From assembly GCF_007859765.1 (NCBI RefSeq), contig NZ_SIHJ01000005.1, forward strand, positions 62,001-126,000: 64,000 nt of DNA. The letters are read 5' to 3'. A program made the position numbers and the translations under genes. Within the stretch, counting starts at the first letter, position 1. Every line of letters starts with the position of its first letter. The notes beneath the pieces are model-generated. The model did not search any database and was not told the origin of the DNA. It saw only the letters and a program-made list of their open reading frames with translations. The stretch is from Posidoniimonas corsicana (GTDB lineage: Bacteria; Planctomycetota; Planctomycetia; Pirellulales; Lacipirellulaceae). This document shows positions 50,604 to 59,579 of this stretch, piece after piece.

Positions 50604-51875
50604 ATGAACTTTATCGAAGCCAACGACCCGGACGTCTGGGCAGCCATCGCCAGCGAGATCGAGCGCCAGCAGGACGGCCTGGAGATGATCGCCAGCGAGA
50701 ATTACACCAGCCCGGCGGTCATGCAGGCGGCCGGCAGCGTGCTGACCAACAAGTACGCCGAGGGGTATCCGGGCCGCCGCTACTACGGCGGGTGTGAGCA
50801 CGTCGACGTGGTCGAGACCCTCGCCCGCGACCGGGCCAAGGAGCTGTTCGGGGCCGAGTTCGCCAACGTGCAGCCGCACTCCGGCGCCCAGGCCAACACG
50901 GCCGTGTTCCTGGCGCTCCTCGAGCCGGGCGACTGCGTGCTGGGCCTGGACCTGGCCCACGGCGGCCACCTGACGCACGGCATGAAGCTGAACATCAGCG
51001 GCATGCTGTACGACTTCCACGGCTACCAGACCCGCAAGGAAGACTGCCGCATCGACTTCGACCAGGTCGCCCAGCTCGCCCGCGAGCACAAGCCGAAGCT
51101 GATCATCGCCGGCGCCAGCGCGTACCCGCGTGAGATGGACCACCCGAAGTTCAAGGAGATCGCCGACGAGGTGGGCGCCAAGCTGATGGTGGACATGGCC
51201 CACTACGCCGGCCTGGTCGCCGCCGGGCTGCACAACAACCCGGTCGAGGTGGCCGACGTGGTCACCACCACCACCCACAAGACGCTCCGCGGCCCGCGCG
51301 GCGGTTTGATCCTCGCGAAGAAGGACTTCGCGAAGGTGCTCAACAGCCGCGTGTTCCCCGGCACGCAGGGCGGCCCGCTGATGCACGTGATCGCCGGCAA
51401 GGCGGTCTGCTTCGGCGAGGCGCTCAAGCCCGAGTTCCGCACCTACGCCCAGAACGTGATTGACAACGCCCAGGCGCTGGCCGATTCGCTGCTGGCGGGC
51501 GGGCTGTCGCTGGTCTCCGGAGGCACGGACAACCACCTGATGCTGGTCGACGTCACGCCGTTCGGCATCGGCGGCAAGACCGCCGAGACCGCGCTGGACG
51601 CGTGCGGCATCACGGTCAACATGAACATGATCCCGTTCGACGAGCGGAAGCCGATGGACCCCTCCGGCATCCGCATCGGCACGCCCGCGCTGACCACCCG
51701 CGGCATGGGGCAGGCCGAGATGAAGACCATCGGCGGCTGGATCGTAGAGGCCCTCCAAAAGGCCGACGACGCCGCGGCCCACGAGAACATCCGCCAGCAG
51801 GTCAAGTCGCTCTGCAAGGAGTTCCCCGTGCCCGCCGCCGCCCTGGCCGCCGACGAAACAGCCGTGATGAGCTAG
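50604..51875 (+). CDS. glyA: Serine hydroxymethyltransferase
   Basis: A 423-residue PLP enzyme that interconverts serine and glycine with tetrahydrofolate. Family motifs: [69 protein letters not shown] and [14 protein letters not shown] with PLP Lys226. The C-terminal [19 protein letters not shown] is intact. Length matches the family. It is monocistronic; a dispersed repeat follows its 3' end. Confidence 0.97.
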   Translation: MNFIEANDPDVWAAIASEIERQQDGLEMIASENYTSPAVMQAAGSVLTNKYAEGYPGRRYYGGCEHVDVVETLARDRAKELFGAEFANVQPHSGAQANTAVFLALLEPGDCVLGLDLAHGGHLTHGMKLNISGMLYDFHGYQTRKEDCRIDFDQVAQLAREHKPKLIIAGASAYPREMDHPKFKEIADEVGAKLMVDMAHYAGLVAAGLHNNPVEVADVVTTTTHKTLRGPRGGLILAKKDFAKVLNSRVFPGTQGGPLMHVIAGKAVCFGEALKPEFRTYAQNVIDNAQALADSLLAGGLSLVSGGTDNHLMLVDVTPFGIGGKTAETALDACGITVNMNMIPFDERKPMDPSGIRIGTPALTTRGMGQAEMKTIGGWIVEALQKADDAAAHENIRQQVKSLCKEFPVPAAALAADETAVMS

Positions 51876-51892
51876 GTCGCTGTAGGGAAAGA

Positions 51893-51911
51893 ACCACAGA
51901 GGTCACGGAGG
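51893..51911 (+). repeat. ACCACAGAGG-type dispersed repeat, left copy
   Basis: ACCACAGAGGTCACGGAGG directly downstream of glyA. An inverted copy lies at 52319-52344, on the far side of the gene at 51952-52305. Confidence 0.85.
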
Positions 51912-51951
51912 AAACAGAGGTCGGAGAGGCTCGAGCACGAGAGGTTGTGAG

Positions 51952-52305
51952 TTGACTGTTGAGGGCCCCGAAGCTGTCGAATGGCTAAAGTCAAATGGTC
52001 ACGAGGCGGCCCTTGCGTCTAACCGTTTCGAATCGACGAAAAAAGCGATTGAGTTCGTTGAATTGCTGTACACGGCGGGGGCTCGCCGGGTAATTGTTCC
52101 CGCCGACTCAATTTGGGATGACGAAGAGGAACGTGAGCTAGGTGGTGCATACTCGGACACGCTACTAATACAAATCGAGCAAGGTGAGGTGCCAACCGCG
52201 TTGCTTGAAATCTATATTCAGGAAGCAACGCTGGAAGGCTACGACCTTCGAAAAGAAGCTCCACCGATCGTTGAGGAGCAGTATCTCGTGTTATGGTGGG
52301 ATTGA
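51952..52305 (+). CDS. Small protein of unknown function between inverted repeats
   Basis: A 117-residue acidic protein read from a TTG at 51952, chosen because GAGAGG lies seven bases upstream. It contains TKKAIEFVELLYTAGARRVI, EERELGGAYSDTLLIQIEQG and EAPPIVEEQYLVLWWD at the C-terminus, an alpha/beta-looking cytoplasmic protein without signal or membrane segment. No family recognised. Base composition is visibly more A/T-rich than in glyA or the following regulator gene, and inverted repeats flank it, so it looks like an inserted cassette. Confidence 0.72.
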   Translation: MTVEGPEAVEWLKSNGHEAALASNRFESTKKAIEFVELLYTAGARRVIVPADSIWDDEEERELGGAYSDTLLIQIEQGEVPTALLEIYIQEATLEGYDLRKEAPPIVEEQYLVLWWD

Positions 52306-52318
52306 GACCGCTTTCTTC

Positions 52319-52344
52319 TCCGTGACCTCCGTGTCCTCTGTGGT
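52319..52344 (-). repeat. ACCACAGAGG-type dispersed repeat, right inverted copy
   Basis: On the minus strand ACCACAGAGGACACGGAGGT followed by CACGGA. It is inverted relative to the copy at 51893-51911 and ends 14 bases before the next gene. Confidence 0.85.
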
Positions 52345-52357
52345 AAATCAAGACTAA

Positions 52358-52804
52358 ATGGCAGATCCCGAAAAACACCGCGTCCTGATCGCCGACGACA
52401 ACGAGCCCAACGTCGAGCTGCTCGAGGCCTACCTCGCCGGCCTGGACATCGACGTCGAGATCGCCGTCGACGGGCAGGACACGCTCGACAAGGTCGCCTC
52501 GTTCAAGCCCAACCTGGTGCTGCTGGACGTGATGATGCCCAAGCTGAGCGGGTTCGAGGTCTGCCAGCGGCTCAAGTCCGACCCGGCCACCTCCGGCGTG
52601 ATGATCCTGATGGTCACCGCGCTGAACGAGCTGGGCGACATCGAGCGCGCCGTCGAGGCCGGCACCGATGACTTCCTGTCCAAACCCGTGAACAAGCTGG
52701 AGCTGCTCAAGCGGGTCGAGAACATGCTGAAGCTGAGCAGCGTCACCGACGAGGTCGAGCGGCTGCGGCGCTACATCGAGGCCATGGAACGCCGCGGCGA
52801 GTAG
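52358..52804 (+). CDS. Single-domain response regulator (PleD/CheY type)
   Basis: A 148-residue receiver: VLIADDNEPNVELLEAYLAG with the acidic pocket Asp13-Asp14, phosphoacceptor Asp57 in LVLLDVMMPKLSG, Thr in LMVTAL, Lys in FLSKPVNKLEL. A short C-terminal helix (DEVERLRRYIEAMERRGE) may be a dimer or coupling helix. There is no output domain, so it acts by protein-protein contact. No kinase is adjacent. Confidence 0.93.
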   Translation: MADPEKHRVLIADDNEPNVELLEAYLAGLDIDVEIAVDGQDTLDKVASFKPNLVLLDVMMPKLSGFEVCQRLKSDPATSGVMILMVTALNELGDIERAVEAGTDDFLSKPVNKLELLKRVENMLKLSSVTDEVERLRRYIEAMERRGE

Positions 52805-52828
52805 CCGGCAACATGATCCCCTCCCCTA

Positions 52829-52852
52829 CCCCCTCCCCGTCAACGGGAGGGG
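52829..52852. repeat. C/G-rich near-perfect hairpin between genes
   Basis: CCCCTCCC(C)G pairs with CGGGAGGGG around a short loop, one bulge. No T tract; probably one of the C-rich hairpin repeats common in this group. Confidence 0.5.
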
Positions 52853-52871
52853 AATAGCTGCGAGCAACTCC

Positions 52872-54728
52872 ATGCGCACGCCACTCGCGATCGCCCTGCT
52901 CCTCGCACTCGCCCCGCCCGCCGCGGCCGACCCCACGCCCGAGGAGCTCCAGCAACAGACGCCCGCGCTGATCGAGCAGCTCGGCAGCGAGAAGTACGCC
53001 GAGCGCCGCGCCGCGCAGCGGGACCTGGCAGCGATCGGACTGGCGGCGTTCGACCCGCTGTACGCCGCCCGCGACCACGACGACCTGGAGATCGCGTCGA
53101 CCGCCGAGCGGCTGCTCGCCGAGATGACCATCCGCTGGGCGCAGCCGGGCGACTCGCCCGCCGTGCGTGAGCAGCTCGAGCTGTACGGCCGGCTGGACGC
53201 CGACGAGCGGGCCGAGACCGTGGCCGAGCTCGGCGCCATGGACGACGCCCAGGGCCTGGCCGCCCTCTGCCGCATCGCGTGGTTCGACCTCTCCGACCGG
53301 GTGGCCGCCAAGGCGGCGGCGCTCGCCATGCACCTCACGTCGGTCGACCCGCTGACCGGCGCGGCGCTCGAGTACCGCGTGCCGGAGGAGTCGAGCAAGC
53401 GGCTCGGCCGCGTGCTTAAGGAGCTGCAGCAGTACTACGGCCCCAGCAGCCGCCCCACCAGCCAGTGGCTCTACCGCTTCGCGTCGCAGTCGGAGGACCC
53501 GGCCGCGGCCGCCAGGGAGTGGCGCCAAGTTACCGACCGGCTCGCCGAGCAGATCGAGAACCACCAGACCGACGTCGACACCGCCGTGCTTGAGTCGCTC
53601 CGCTGGAACCTGCTGCGGGTCGCCCTGCACGCCGGCGACCAGGACGCCGCCGCCAGGACCGTGCGGCGGGTCGCCGACGACAACCAGCAGGCGGCGGCGG
53701 TGGTGCTGCGGCGGGCGTTCGACTGGTTCACGCTCGCCAAGGCCGACCAGGCGGTGGAGGAGCTGCTGACCGGCGAGCCCCAGCTCGACGCGCTCAAGAC
53801 CCAGCAGGGCCTGTACCTGGCCGCGGGCGTGCGCCGCAAGCAGGGCCGCGAGCAGGAGGCCCAGCGGCTGGCGGACCAGGCGTTCGAGCAGGGCCCGGAG
53901 GCCGAGATCGTCAACGGCCGCCGCCGGCCGTTGCTGCTGCAGGGCCGCGTCATCATCGCCGCCCGGCTCCGCGACGAGACCCACTCCGACTGGGCCATCC
54001 GCGAGCTGCGGGCCGCCATCGAAGAGTCCGGCCACGTCACGCCCGAGGGCGCCTACTCCGCGTGGCTGCTGGCCGACACGCTGCACGACGCCGCGGAGCA
54101 CGAGCAGGCGGCCGCGGTGCTGCAGGCGTTCATCGCCGAGGTCCAGGAGAGCCCGCAGAACAGCAGCAAGTACCAGCAGCTGGCCGAGAGCCGCGGCGAC
54201 TTCTTCCGCCCGCTGGCCGAGCTGATGGCCAGCGAGGCGTACTACCGCGCCCTCGCGCTCCGCGACGCGGGCGACGCGTCCGCGCACCGCGAGGCGCTGC
54301 TCGAGGCCTTCGAGCACGACAGCTCCAACGCCGACATCCCGATCGCCATGTACCGCAGTTCGCAGCCGGGCGAGGAGTTCCGCGAGATGACCCTGCTGCA
54401 CATCCAGAAGCTGGCCGACGAGTTCGAGCAGCAGATCGACCAGGACCCCACCAACAGCACCCCCTACAACCAGTGGGCGTGGCTGATCGCCAACACCGAG
54501 GGCGATTACGACAAGGCGGTGCGGTACTCCCTCCGCTCGCTCGCGCTCAGCAAGAACAACGCCGGCTACCTCGACACCCTCGGCCGCTGCTACTACGCCG
54601 CCGGAGACCTGGAGAAGGCGATCGAGGCCCAGAGCCGCGCCGTCGAGCTGCAGCCCGAGTACCAGGTGATGCAGCGGCAGCTGAAGTTCTTCCAGGAAGA
54701 ACTCGCCAAGCAGCAAGAGCAAGAGTAG
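52872..54728 (+). CDS. Secreted TPR-repeat protein
   Basis: A 618-residue protein with a signal peptide (TPLAIALLLALAPPAAAD). An N-terminal helical region (EKYAERRAAQRDLAAIGLAA) resembles HEAT-like repeats. The C-terminal part contains tetratricopeptide units, best seen in NSTPYNQWAWLIANTEGDYD, KAVRYSLRSLALSKNNAGYL and DTLGRCYYAAGDLEKAIEAQ. Such proteins are scaffolds in the periplasm. The end is Glu/Gln-rich. No catalytic motif. Its partner is unknown. Confidence 0.85.
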   Translation: MRTPLAIALLLALAPPAAADPTPEELQQQTPALIEQLGSEKYAERRAAQRDLAAIGLAAFDPLYAARDHDDLEIASTAERLLAEMTIRWAQPGDSPAVREQLELYGRLDADERAETVAELGAMDDAQGLAALCRIAWFDLSDRVAAKAAALAMHLTSVDPLTGAALEYRVPEESSKRLGRVLKELQQYYGPSSRPTSQWLYRFASQSEDPAAAAREWRQVTDRLAEQIENHQTDVDTAVLESLRWNLLRVALHAGDQDAAARTVRRVADDNQQAAAVVLRRAFDWFTLAKADQAVEELLTGEPQLDALKTQQGLYLAAGVRRKQGREQEAQRLADQAFEQGPEAEIVNGRRRPLLLQGRVIIAARLRDETHSDWAIRELRAAIEESGHVTPEGAYSAWLLADTLHDAAEHEQAAAVLQAFIAEVQESPQNSSKYQQLAESRGDFFRPLAELMASEAYYRALALRDAGDASAHREALLEAFEHDSSNADIPIAMYRSSQPGEEFREMTLLHIQKLADEFEQQIDQDPTNSTPYNQWAWLIANTEGDYDKAVRYSLRSLALSKNNAGYLDTLGRCYYAAGDLEKAIEAQSRAVELQPEYQVMQRQLKFFQEELAKQQEQE

Positions 54729-54792
54729 AGCAAGCCGCCGCCAAGCTAGCGTCCAGCAGAGCAACGCTGCGCAGCGGCGAGCGACAACCTCG

Positions 54793-54809
54793 CTCCCCCT
54801 GAGGGGGAG
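54793..54809. repeat. CTCCCCC/GGGGGAG hairpin
   Basis: A 7-bp perfect stem with loop TGA between the TPR gene and the hydrolase gene; it lacks a T tract. Confidence 0.5.
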
Positions 54810-54843
54810 TCGGATTCTTGGCCACAACCCCTTCCCAGGATTC

Positions 54844-55665
54844 ATGCCCAACACCCGTACGGTTCAAGTCAACGACATCCAGATGCACGTGCGCGACGAG
54901 GGCGCCGGCGTGCCGGTGCTGCTGGTGCACGGGTTCCCCCTCGACCACACGATGTGGGACGCGCAGATCGCGGCGCTTAGCGCCGTCTGCCGCGTGATCG
55001 CGCCCGACCTACGCGGCTACGGTCAAACGGACCTCGGCGCCGCCGGCGACCCGCCCAAGGTCACGATGCAGCAGTACGCCGACGACCTGGCCGCGCTGCT
55101 CGACGCGCTCGGCGTCGACGAGCCGGTGGTCTACGCCGGCTTCTCAATGGGGGGCTACATCGGCTGGCAGTTTGTGAAGAGCCACCGCGACCGGCTCCGC
55201 GCGCTGGCGCTGGTCGACACCCGCGCCGCCGACGACACCGACGACGCCCGCAAGATGCGGCTCAAGATGGCCAATCACGTGCAGGAGTGGGGCGCCGACA
55301 AGGTGGCCGAGGCGATGATCCCCAAGCTGTTCGCCGAGAGCAGCATCGAGGCCGTGCACCCGATGGTCGCCCGCACCCGCGAGGTGATCGGCGCGACCAA
55401 CCCGCAGGCGATCGCCGCCGCCCAGCGCGGCATGGCCGAGCGGCCCGACTCCACGCCCGACCTGCCGGGCATCGATGTGCCGGTCATGGCGATCGTGGGC
55501 GCCGAGGACCAGCTGAGCAAGCCGGAGGAGGTGCGGTCGGTGGTGCACGCGATCCCCAACGCCGGCATGGTCACCATCCCCGCCGCCGGCCACATGGCCC
55601 CGGTCGAACAACCCGACGCGGTGAACCTGGTGCTGACGGAGTTTGTGAAGTCGGTCGGTAAGTAG
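54844..55665 (+). CDS. Alpha/beta hydrolase
   Basis: A 273-residue cytoplasmic hydrolase. LLVHGFPLDHTMWD carries the oxyanion HGF (29-31). The nucleophile is Ser101 in GFSMGG, a likely acid is Asp in IVGAEDQLS, and the catalytic His is in AAGHMAPVEQP. The pattern is of the 3-oxoadipate enol-lactonase/BioH-like group. The helical cap includes NHVQEWGADKVAEAMIPKLF. Substrate unknown; no catabolic operon around it. Confidence 0.9.
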   Translation: MPNTRTVQVNDIQMHVRDEGAGVPVLLVHGFPLDHTMWDAQIAALSAVCRVIAPDLRGYGQTDLGAAGDPPKVTMQQYADDLAALLDALGVDEPVVYAGFSMGGYIGWQFVKSHRDRLRALALVDTRAADDTDDARKMRLKMANHVQEWGADKVAEAMIPKLFAESSIEAVHPMVARTREVIGATNPQAIAAAQRGMAERPDSTPDLPGIDVPVMAIVGAEDQLSKPEEVRSVVHAIPNAGMVTIPAAGHMAPVEQPDAVNLVLTEFVKSVGK

Positions 55666-55999
55666 GTAGGCCGGAACAAGCGCCAGCGCCGTTCCGGCAC
55701 GTCGAGCCACAATCGCCGGGACTGCGCTGGCCAGACGGCGCAAGTCGACTCTTCTGCGCTTTCACGGGCAGCCATCTCGGGGTTGCCTGGATACGCCAGC
55801 GATCCGAATCGTGGTAGGCGTCCGCTCCGCTGCAGCCCCAACGATTAGCGCCACGGTGGAAAAGTAGCTCGCCGCGCCCGGCTCTGCTAGAGTGCAGTGC
55901 GACCCGTGGCGCCCGTTCGAGGCGCCGCCACGCGGTTCCTGGGTGCGTGGATTGCAACGGATCCGCCCCGCGCCGATCGCCAGACACGGAGCAACTCAG
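55666..55999. other. Intergenic region, nothing distinctive
   Basis: No gene, terminator or repeat is convincing. It presumably contains the promoter for the gene at 56000. Confidence 0.4.
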
Positions 56000-56986
56000 A
56001 TGAAGCGCCGCCTGCGTTCGCACGCCGTTGTCGGCTTGGCTCTGCTGCTGTGGGCGGCGGGTCGGGCACCGGCCGCCAGGCTGTTCTGGTCCGAGGGGAT
56101 TGGCGGCGTCTACGGGGCCGAGGGGGCGAGCGGGATGGGCCGCTCGCTGTATCAGCGGGGCGGCTTCGTCAGCCTCGGCGGCATCGCGGCCGACTCGACG
56201 CACCTGTATGTCGTCGACCGGCGAACCGACTCCATCTTCCGCATCGATCACGATGGGGCGGACTGGCGGTTCATTCTGTCCGGCGGGGCGCCCAACCAGT
56301 CAACAAGCTTCACGATGGGGCCGATCGCCGACTCCCAAGAGCGTTTGTTCTGGTCGGAAGACGCCAGGGACCGGATCTACTCCGCGGCGAAAGACGGGTC
56401 CGACATTCGGTTGCTGCTCGATATGCAGGACTCACTGAGCCCCGGGCGGAACGTCACGATCCGGGACATCGAGGTGCACCAAGACAAACTCTACTGGATC
56501 GACAGCAACCAGGGCGTGTACCGCTCGGACCTGGACGGGGCGTCTGCGGTGCGGCTCGTCGACACCCAGTTCCCCGCCGGCGGCGAAACCACGCGCGGAC
56601 TGGCCGTGTCGGACGCCGGCATCGCGTGGACCGGCTCGCAGCACGAGTCCATCTACTGGGCCAACCTAGACGGCTCGGACGCCACCACACTGATTAGCCT
56701 CAACGCCGCGCTCGGCGACCGCGAATACTTCCCGCGCGACATCGAATGGGACGGCGGCAGGCTCTACTGGGCCGACTGGGTGGGGGGCGAGGGCGGCGTT
56801 TACTCGGCTACCCACGGCGGCGCCAACGCCGCCCTCACGTACACCTTCGAGAACCGATTCGGCAACCGGGGCCAAGCCGCAGGGCTGGCCACCCCGCCCG
56901 TGCCCGAACCGATCGCCGCGGTGCTTGGCGTGTCGGCGGGCGTCTGGACGGTCGGGCGTCGGCGCCCGCCGCCTGCCGAACTGTAG
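56000..56986 (+). CDS. PEP-CTERM protein with YWTD-like beta-propeller
   Basis: A 328-residue protein from the ATG at 56000 with a signal peptide (VVGLALLLWAAGRAPAA). It contains repeated propeller blades of the LDL-receptor YWTD type: RLFWSEGIGGVYGAE, HLYVVDRRTDSIFRIDHDGA, RLFWSEDARDRIYSAAKDGS, KLYWIDSNQGVYRSDLDGAS, SIYWANLDGSD, RLYWADWVGGEGGVYSA. The end PVPEPIAAVLGVSAGVWTV followed by GRRRPP is a PEP-CTERM anchor. Likely a surface adhesion or binding protein. The next gene starts 80 bases downstream and may be co-transcribed. Confidence 0.87.
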   Translation: MKRRLRSHAVVGLALLLWAAGRAPAARLFWSEGIGGVYGAEGASGMGRSLYQRGGFVSLGGIAADSTHLYVVDRRTDSIFRIDHDGADWRFILSGGAPNQSTSFTMGPIADSQERLFWSEDARDRIYSAAKDGSDIRLLLDMQDSLSPGRNVTIRDIEVHQDKLYWIDSNQGVYRSDLDGASAVRLVDTQFPAGGETTRGLAVSDAGIAWTGSQHESIYWANLDGSDATTLISLNAALGDREYFPRDIEWDGGRLYWADWVGGEGGVYSATHGGANAALTYTFENRFGNRGQAAGLATPPVPEPIAAVLGVSAGVWTVGRRRPPPAEL

Positions 56987-57066
56987 CGTCGGGCAAGCAG
57001 CTGCCTGCCGGCAACGCGCTGACGCATGTTCCGGCCTACCGTAACTTTCCCAATCAGCCACCAACC

Positions 57067-58581
57067 ATGACAGCCGCCAAGCGATCCTGGTTCCGTCGGC
57101 TGGTCCGCCTGGCGCTGGGTCTGGGCGCCCTGCTGCTGCTTGCGATTGTGGGCCTGGTGGCGTGGCTGGCGGTGCACCTGAACGGCACGCCGATCGGCGG
57201 CGACGCTGACTGGCAGCCAACTGCGGCCGTTGCACCTGACGGGCCGCAGCTTGGCGGCGGGCTCGATGGTTTCGACTCGCCCTACATCGGCCACACCGGG
57301 AGCTGGGACGGCTCAGGCGGGGCGATGATGGGCGGCTCGAAGATCGACGCGCTGGACGACGAGGTCGCGATGGGCCTCCACTGGACGTTCATGTGCGTCT
57401 ACTGGAACAAGCTGGAGCCCGACGGGCCGGTCACGGACCTGGCCAACCCGCCCGAGCCGTGGCGGCGGCTCGACGCGTTCGTCATCGCCGCGCGCCAGCG
57501 GGGGCTCAATATCCTGATGCAGGCGCCGGTGGTGGGCGGCAACGCGGGCGGGCCGCCCGCGTGGGCCGGGCGGCGGCAGCCGGGCCGGTCGGCGCCGAAG
57601 AAAATGCAGGCGGCCGCCGACTTCGCCGGGCGGCTGGCCGAACGCTACGCGCCCGGCGGCGTGCTCGCCGCCCAGCAGGGCTGGGGCGCGGGCTTCGGCG
57701 TCAGGGCGTGGGAGCTGGACAACGAGCCGGAGTCCTACCGCACCAGCTGGGCCGGGCAGGCCGGCGACTACGCCGAGTTTGTCACCCTCGTCGGCCGGTC
57801 GATCCGCCGGCACGACCCCGCGGCGGTGATCGTCGCGCCGGGCTGCGCCGGCGGCGGCCACGCCTACCCCTGGTTGCGCGAGGCGCTCGACGACGGCGCG
57901 CTCCACGGCTCGCCCGACTACCAGGCCGCGGGGCAGGCCTACTCCCTCGGCCCGGCGCTCGACGCGGCCAGCTTCCACGTGTACGAGGGCCTCGACTCGT
58001 TCCTGACGGGCCAGCCCCGCACGATCGAGGTGGTCTACGCCGAGCACAAGGCGTTGTTCGACGAGTGGGCGGCGCAGTCCGACGACCGCGCCCCGCCCCG
58101 TGCGTACTGGCACACCGAGGGCAACTACGACTTCCTCGGCGTGACCTCCGCGCGGCGGCGGGCCGACTGGCGGTGGCAGTTCTTCACCCGGGCGTTCGCG
58201 GCGGGCGTCGACAAGGTCTGCGTGATGGACGCGTCGGAGGCCGAGCAGGCCGCGGTCGCGCGGTACGTTCACCACCTTCCCGATCCGTTCCCGATGCACG
58301 CCGCGGCGGATCAGGCGCGGGTGGCCGCCGGCTCGGCGGAGGTCTTTGTCCACACCGACCCGACCGCCGAAGGCGCCCCTGCCGGCCGGGTCTGGATCGC
58401 GTGGTCCGCGCCCGGGGATGAGCCCGCCGAGATCGAGGTCCCCACCCGCCACGACTCGGTGGTCGTGCTCGACACGCGGGGCGGGCGGCGGGTTCTCGTT
58501 CCGCTGGGTGGCGCCGTCCGCCTGCGGCTCCCGGCCGACAAGGCGGCGTCACCCTCGTTGATGGTTGTCGATCGGCCGTAG
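57067..58581 (+). CDS. Membrane-anchored glycoside hydrolase-like protein (clan GH-A fold)
   Basis: A 504-residue protein from the ATG at 57067 with an N-terminal anchor (LGLGALLLLAIVGLVAWLAV, about 17-36). The TIM-barrel signature RAWELDNEPESYR places a likely acid/base Glu220 after Asn219, as in clan GH-A enzymes. A later strand AYWHTEGNYDF has a Glu that could be the nucleophile. Other strands are LNILMQAPVVGGN, AVIVAPGCAGG and ASFHVYEGLD. The C-terminal part (VVVLDTRGGRRVLVPLGGAV) is a beta-sandwich. Substrate unknown. It follows the YWTD-like gene closely. Confidence 0.8.
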   Translation: MTAAKRSWFRRLVRLALGLGALLLLAIVGLVAWLAVHLNGTPIGGDADWQPTAAVAPDGPQLGGGLDGFDSPYIGHTGSWDGSGGAMMGGSKIDALDDEVAMGLHWTFMCVYWNKLEPDGPVTDLANPPEPWRRLDAFVIAARQRGLNILMQAPVVGGNAGGPPAWAGRRQPGRSAPKKMQAAADFAGRLAERYAPGGVLAAQQGWGAGFGVRAWELDNEPESYRTSWAGQAGDYAEFVTLVGRSIRRHDPAAVIVAPGCAGGGHAYPWLREALDDGALHGSPDYQAAGQAYSLGPALDAASFHVYEGLDSFLTGQPRTIEVVYAEHKALFDEWAAQSDDRAPPRAYWHTEGNYDFLGVTSARRRADWRWQFFTRAFAAGVDKVCVMDASEAEQAAVARYVHHLPDPFPMHAAADQARVAAGSAEVFVHTDPTAEGAPAGRVWIAWSAPGDEPAEIEVPTRHDSVVVLDTRGGRRVLVPLGGAVRLRLPADKAASPSLMVVDRP

Positions 58582-58610
58582 CCGCCCGTTGTCGATCCGC
58601 GTGTCGCGCA

Positions 58611-58645
58611 CAAAAGAACGCGGCCGGCGATGGCGCCGGCCGCGT
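58611..58645 (-). terminator. Rho-independent terminator of the gene at 58673-59320
   Basis: A 12-bp perfect stem ACGCGGCCGGCG/CGCCGGCCGCGT with a four-base loop; on the minus strand it runs into TCTTTTG. Confidence 0.85.
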
Positions 58646-58672
58646 CGATTCTATGTGCTCGTAGGATCCGCC

Positions 58673-59320
58673 TTAGGCGCGCCGCTTGCCGCGGTACCGC
58701 GTCATGGCGACGCCGCTCAGCATGCTCCAGACCAAGAAGGCGCCCGCCTCGGGCACGGCGGCCAGGCTGAAGCCGTTGATCAAGTGGTCGCCGGTTCGCG
58801 AAGCGATGCGGAGCCGCACCTCCTCGCCGTCGATCGCGGTGAGGTTGAAGGTGCTCGTGCCTGGACCGTTGGACCCCGAGGTCTGAACAACCGACTGCAG
58901 GAACGTAGGCGGGTTGCCGTCCGTGCTTAGCGAGAGGTCGATCGTGGCGTTCGATCCGTTGGTGTCGTGAAACACGCCGGTAAACGTGTAAGCGCCCGCT
59001 GGCAGGCTCGTGAGCACGAGGTCCATGAAGCTGGCGTCGCCCGCGTCAGCAAACGCGTAGTCACGCGTGAGTTGCGTGGGCACAGGGCTCTGGCCCGCCC
59101 CGCCACCCTGGGCCCCGTCGATTGAGGCGGCGCTCTCCAGCTTGACCGTTACGCCCGAGATTGCTGTCCCGGCAGCTGCTTGGCCCTGGGTCAGCCCCGT
59201 GTAACCGGTCTCGGTTTGGTTGTTGTTGTTATTGTTGAAGTCGACCTGGAGCATCGCGTGCGCGGTCGTGACCGACGCGATCGACGCAGCGAGTACGGCA
59301 GCAAACAGGGGCAGTTTCAT
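58673..59320 (-). CDS. PEP-CTERM-like anchored secreted protein
   Basis: A 215-residue protein from the ATG at 59318-59320 with a signal peptide (PLFAAVLAASIASVTTAHA). A run of five Asn follows the N-terminus (LQVDFNNNNNNQTETGY). The mature part is a beta-sandwich (YTFTGVFHDTNGSNATIDLS, TSTFNLTAIDGEEVRLRIAS, LINGFSLAAV). The end VPEAGAFLVWSMLSGVAM followed by TRYRGKRRA is a variant PEP-CTERM anchor (VPEA instead of VPEP). Closed by a strong terminator. Function unknown. Confidence 0.85.
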   Translation of the reverse strand: MKLPLFAAVLAASIASVTTAHAMLQVDFNNNNNNQTETGYTGLTQGQAAAGTAISGVTVKLESAASIDGAQGGGAGQSPVPTQLTRDYAFADAGDASFMDLVLTSLPAGAYTFTGVFHDTNGSNATIDLSLSTDGNPPTFLQSVVQTSGSNGPGTSTFNLTAIDGEEVRLRIASRTGDHLINGFSLAAVPEAGAFLVWSMLSGVAMTRYRGKRRA

Positions 59321-59579
59321 CGGTGTCTCCGCAATGATGCAATCAACGTGGCGCTGCGCGAGAGCTGAAGGGAGGTCGCCGACGCCGAAGGAGCAGCCGT
59401 GAAAGCCCGGGTAGCCTATCGCAACAGCTTCTACTCTAAATGCGGACCGATGAGGGATCAATGGGGAGATAGGGGATGTAGGGGCAGACTGACGAGGGCC
59501 TGGCCCGGCGGCCCGGTACGCGCCAACCCGCATCCGGTCTCGAGTGGGATTCGGCGCCAGGATCTCACCCGCTGCGGGG

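Noticed and set aside
52743-54854. Minus-strand open frame of 703 codons opposite the TPR gene
   Set aside because: Antisense shadow; the sense strand has signal peptide and TPR units.
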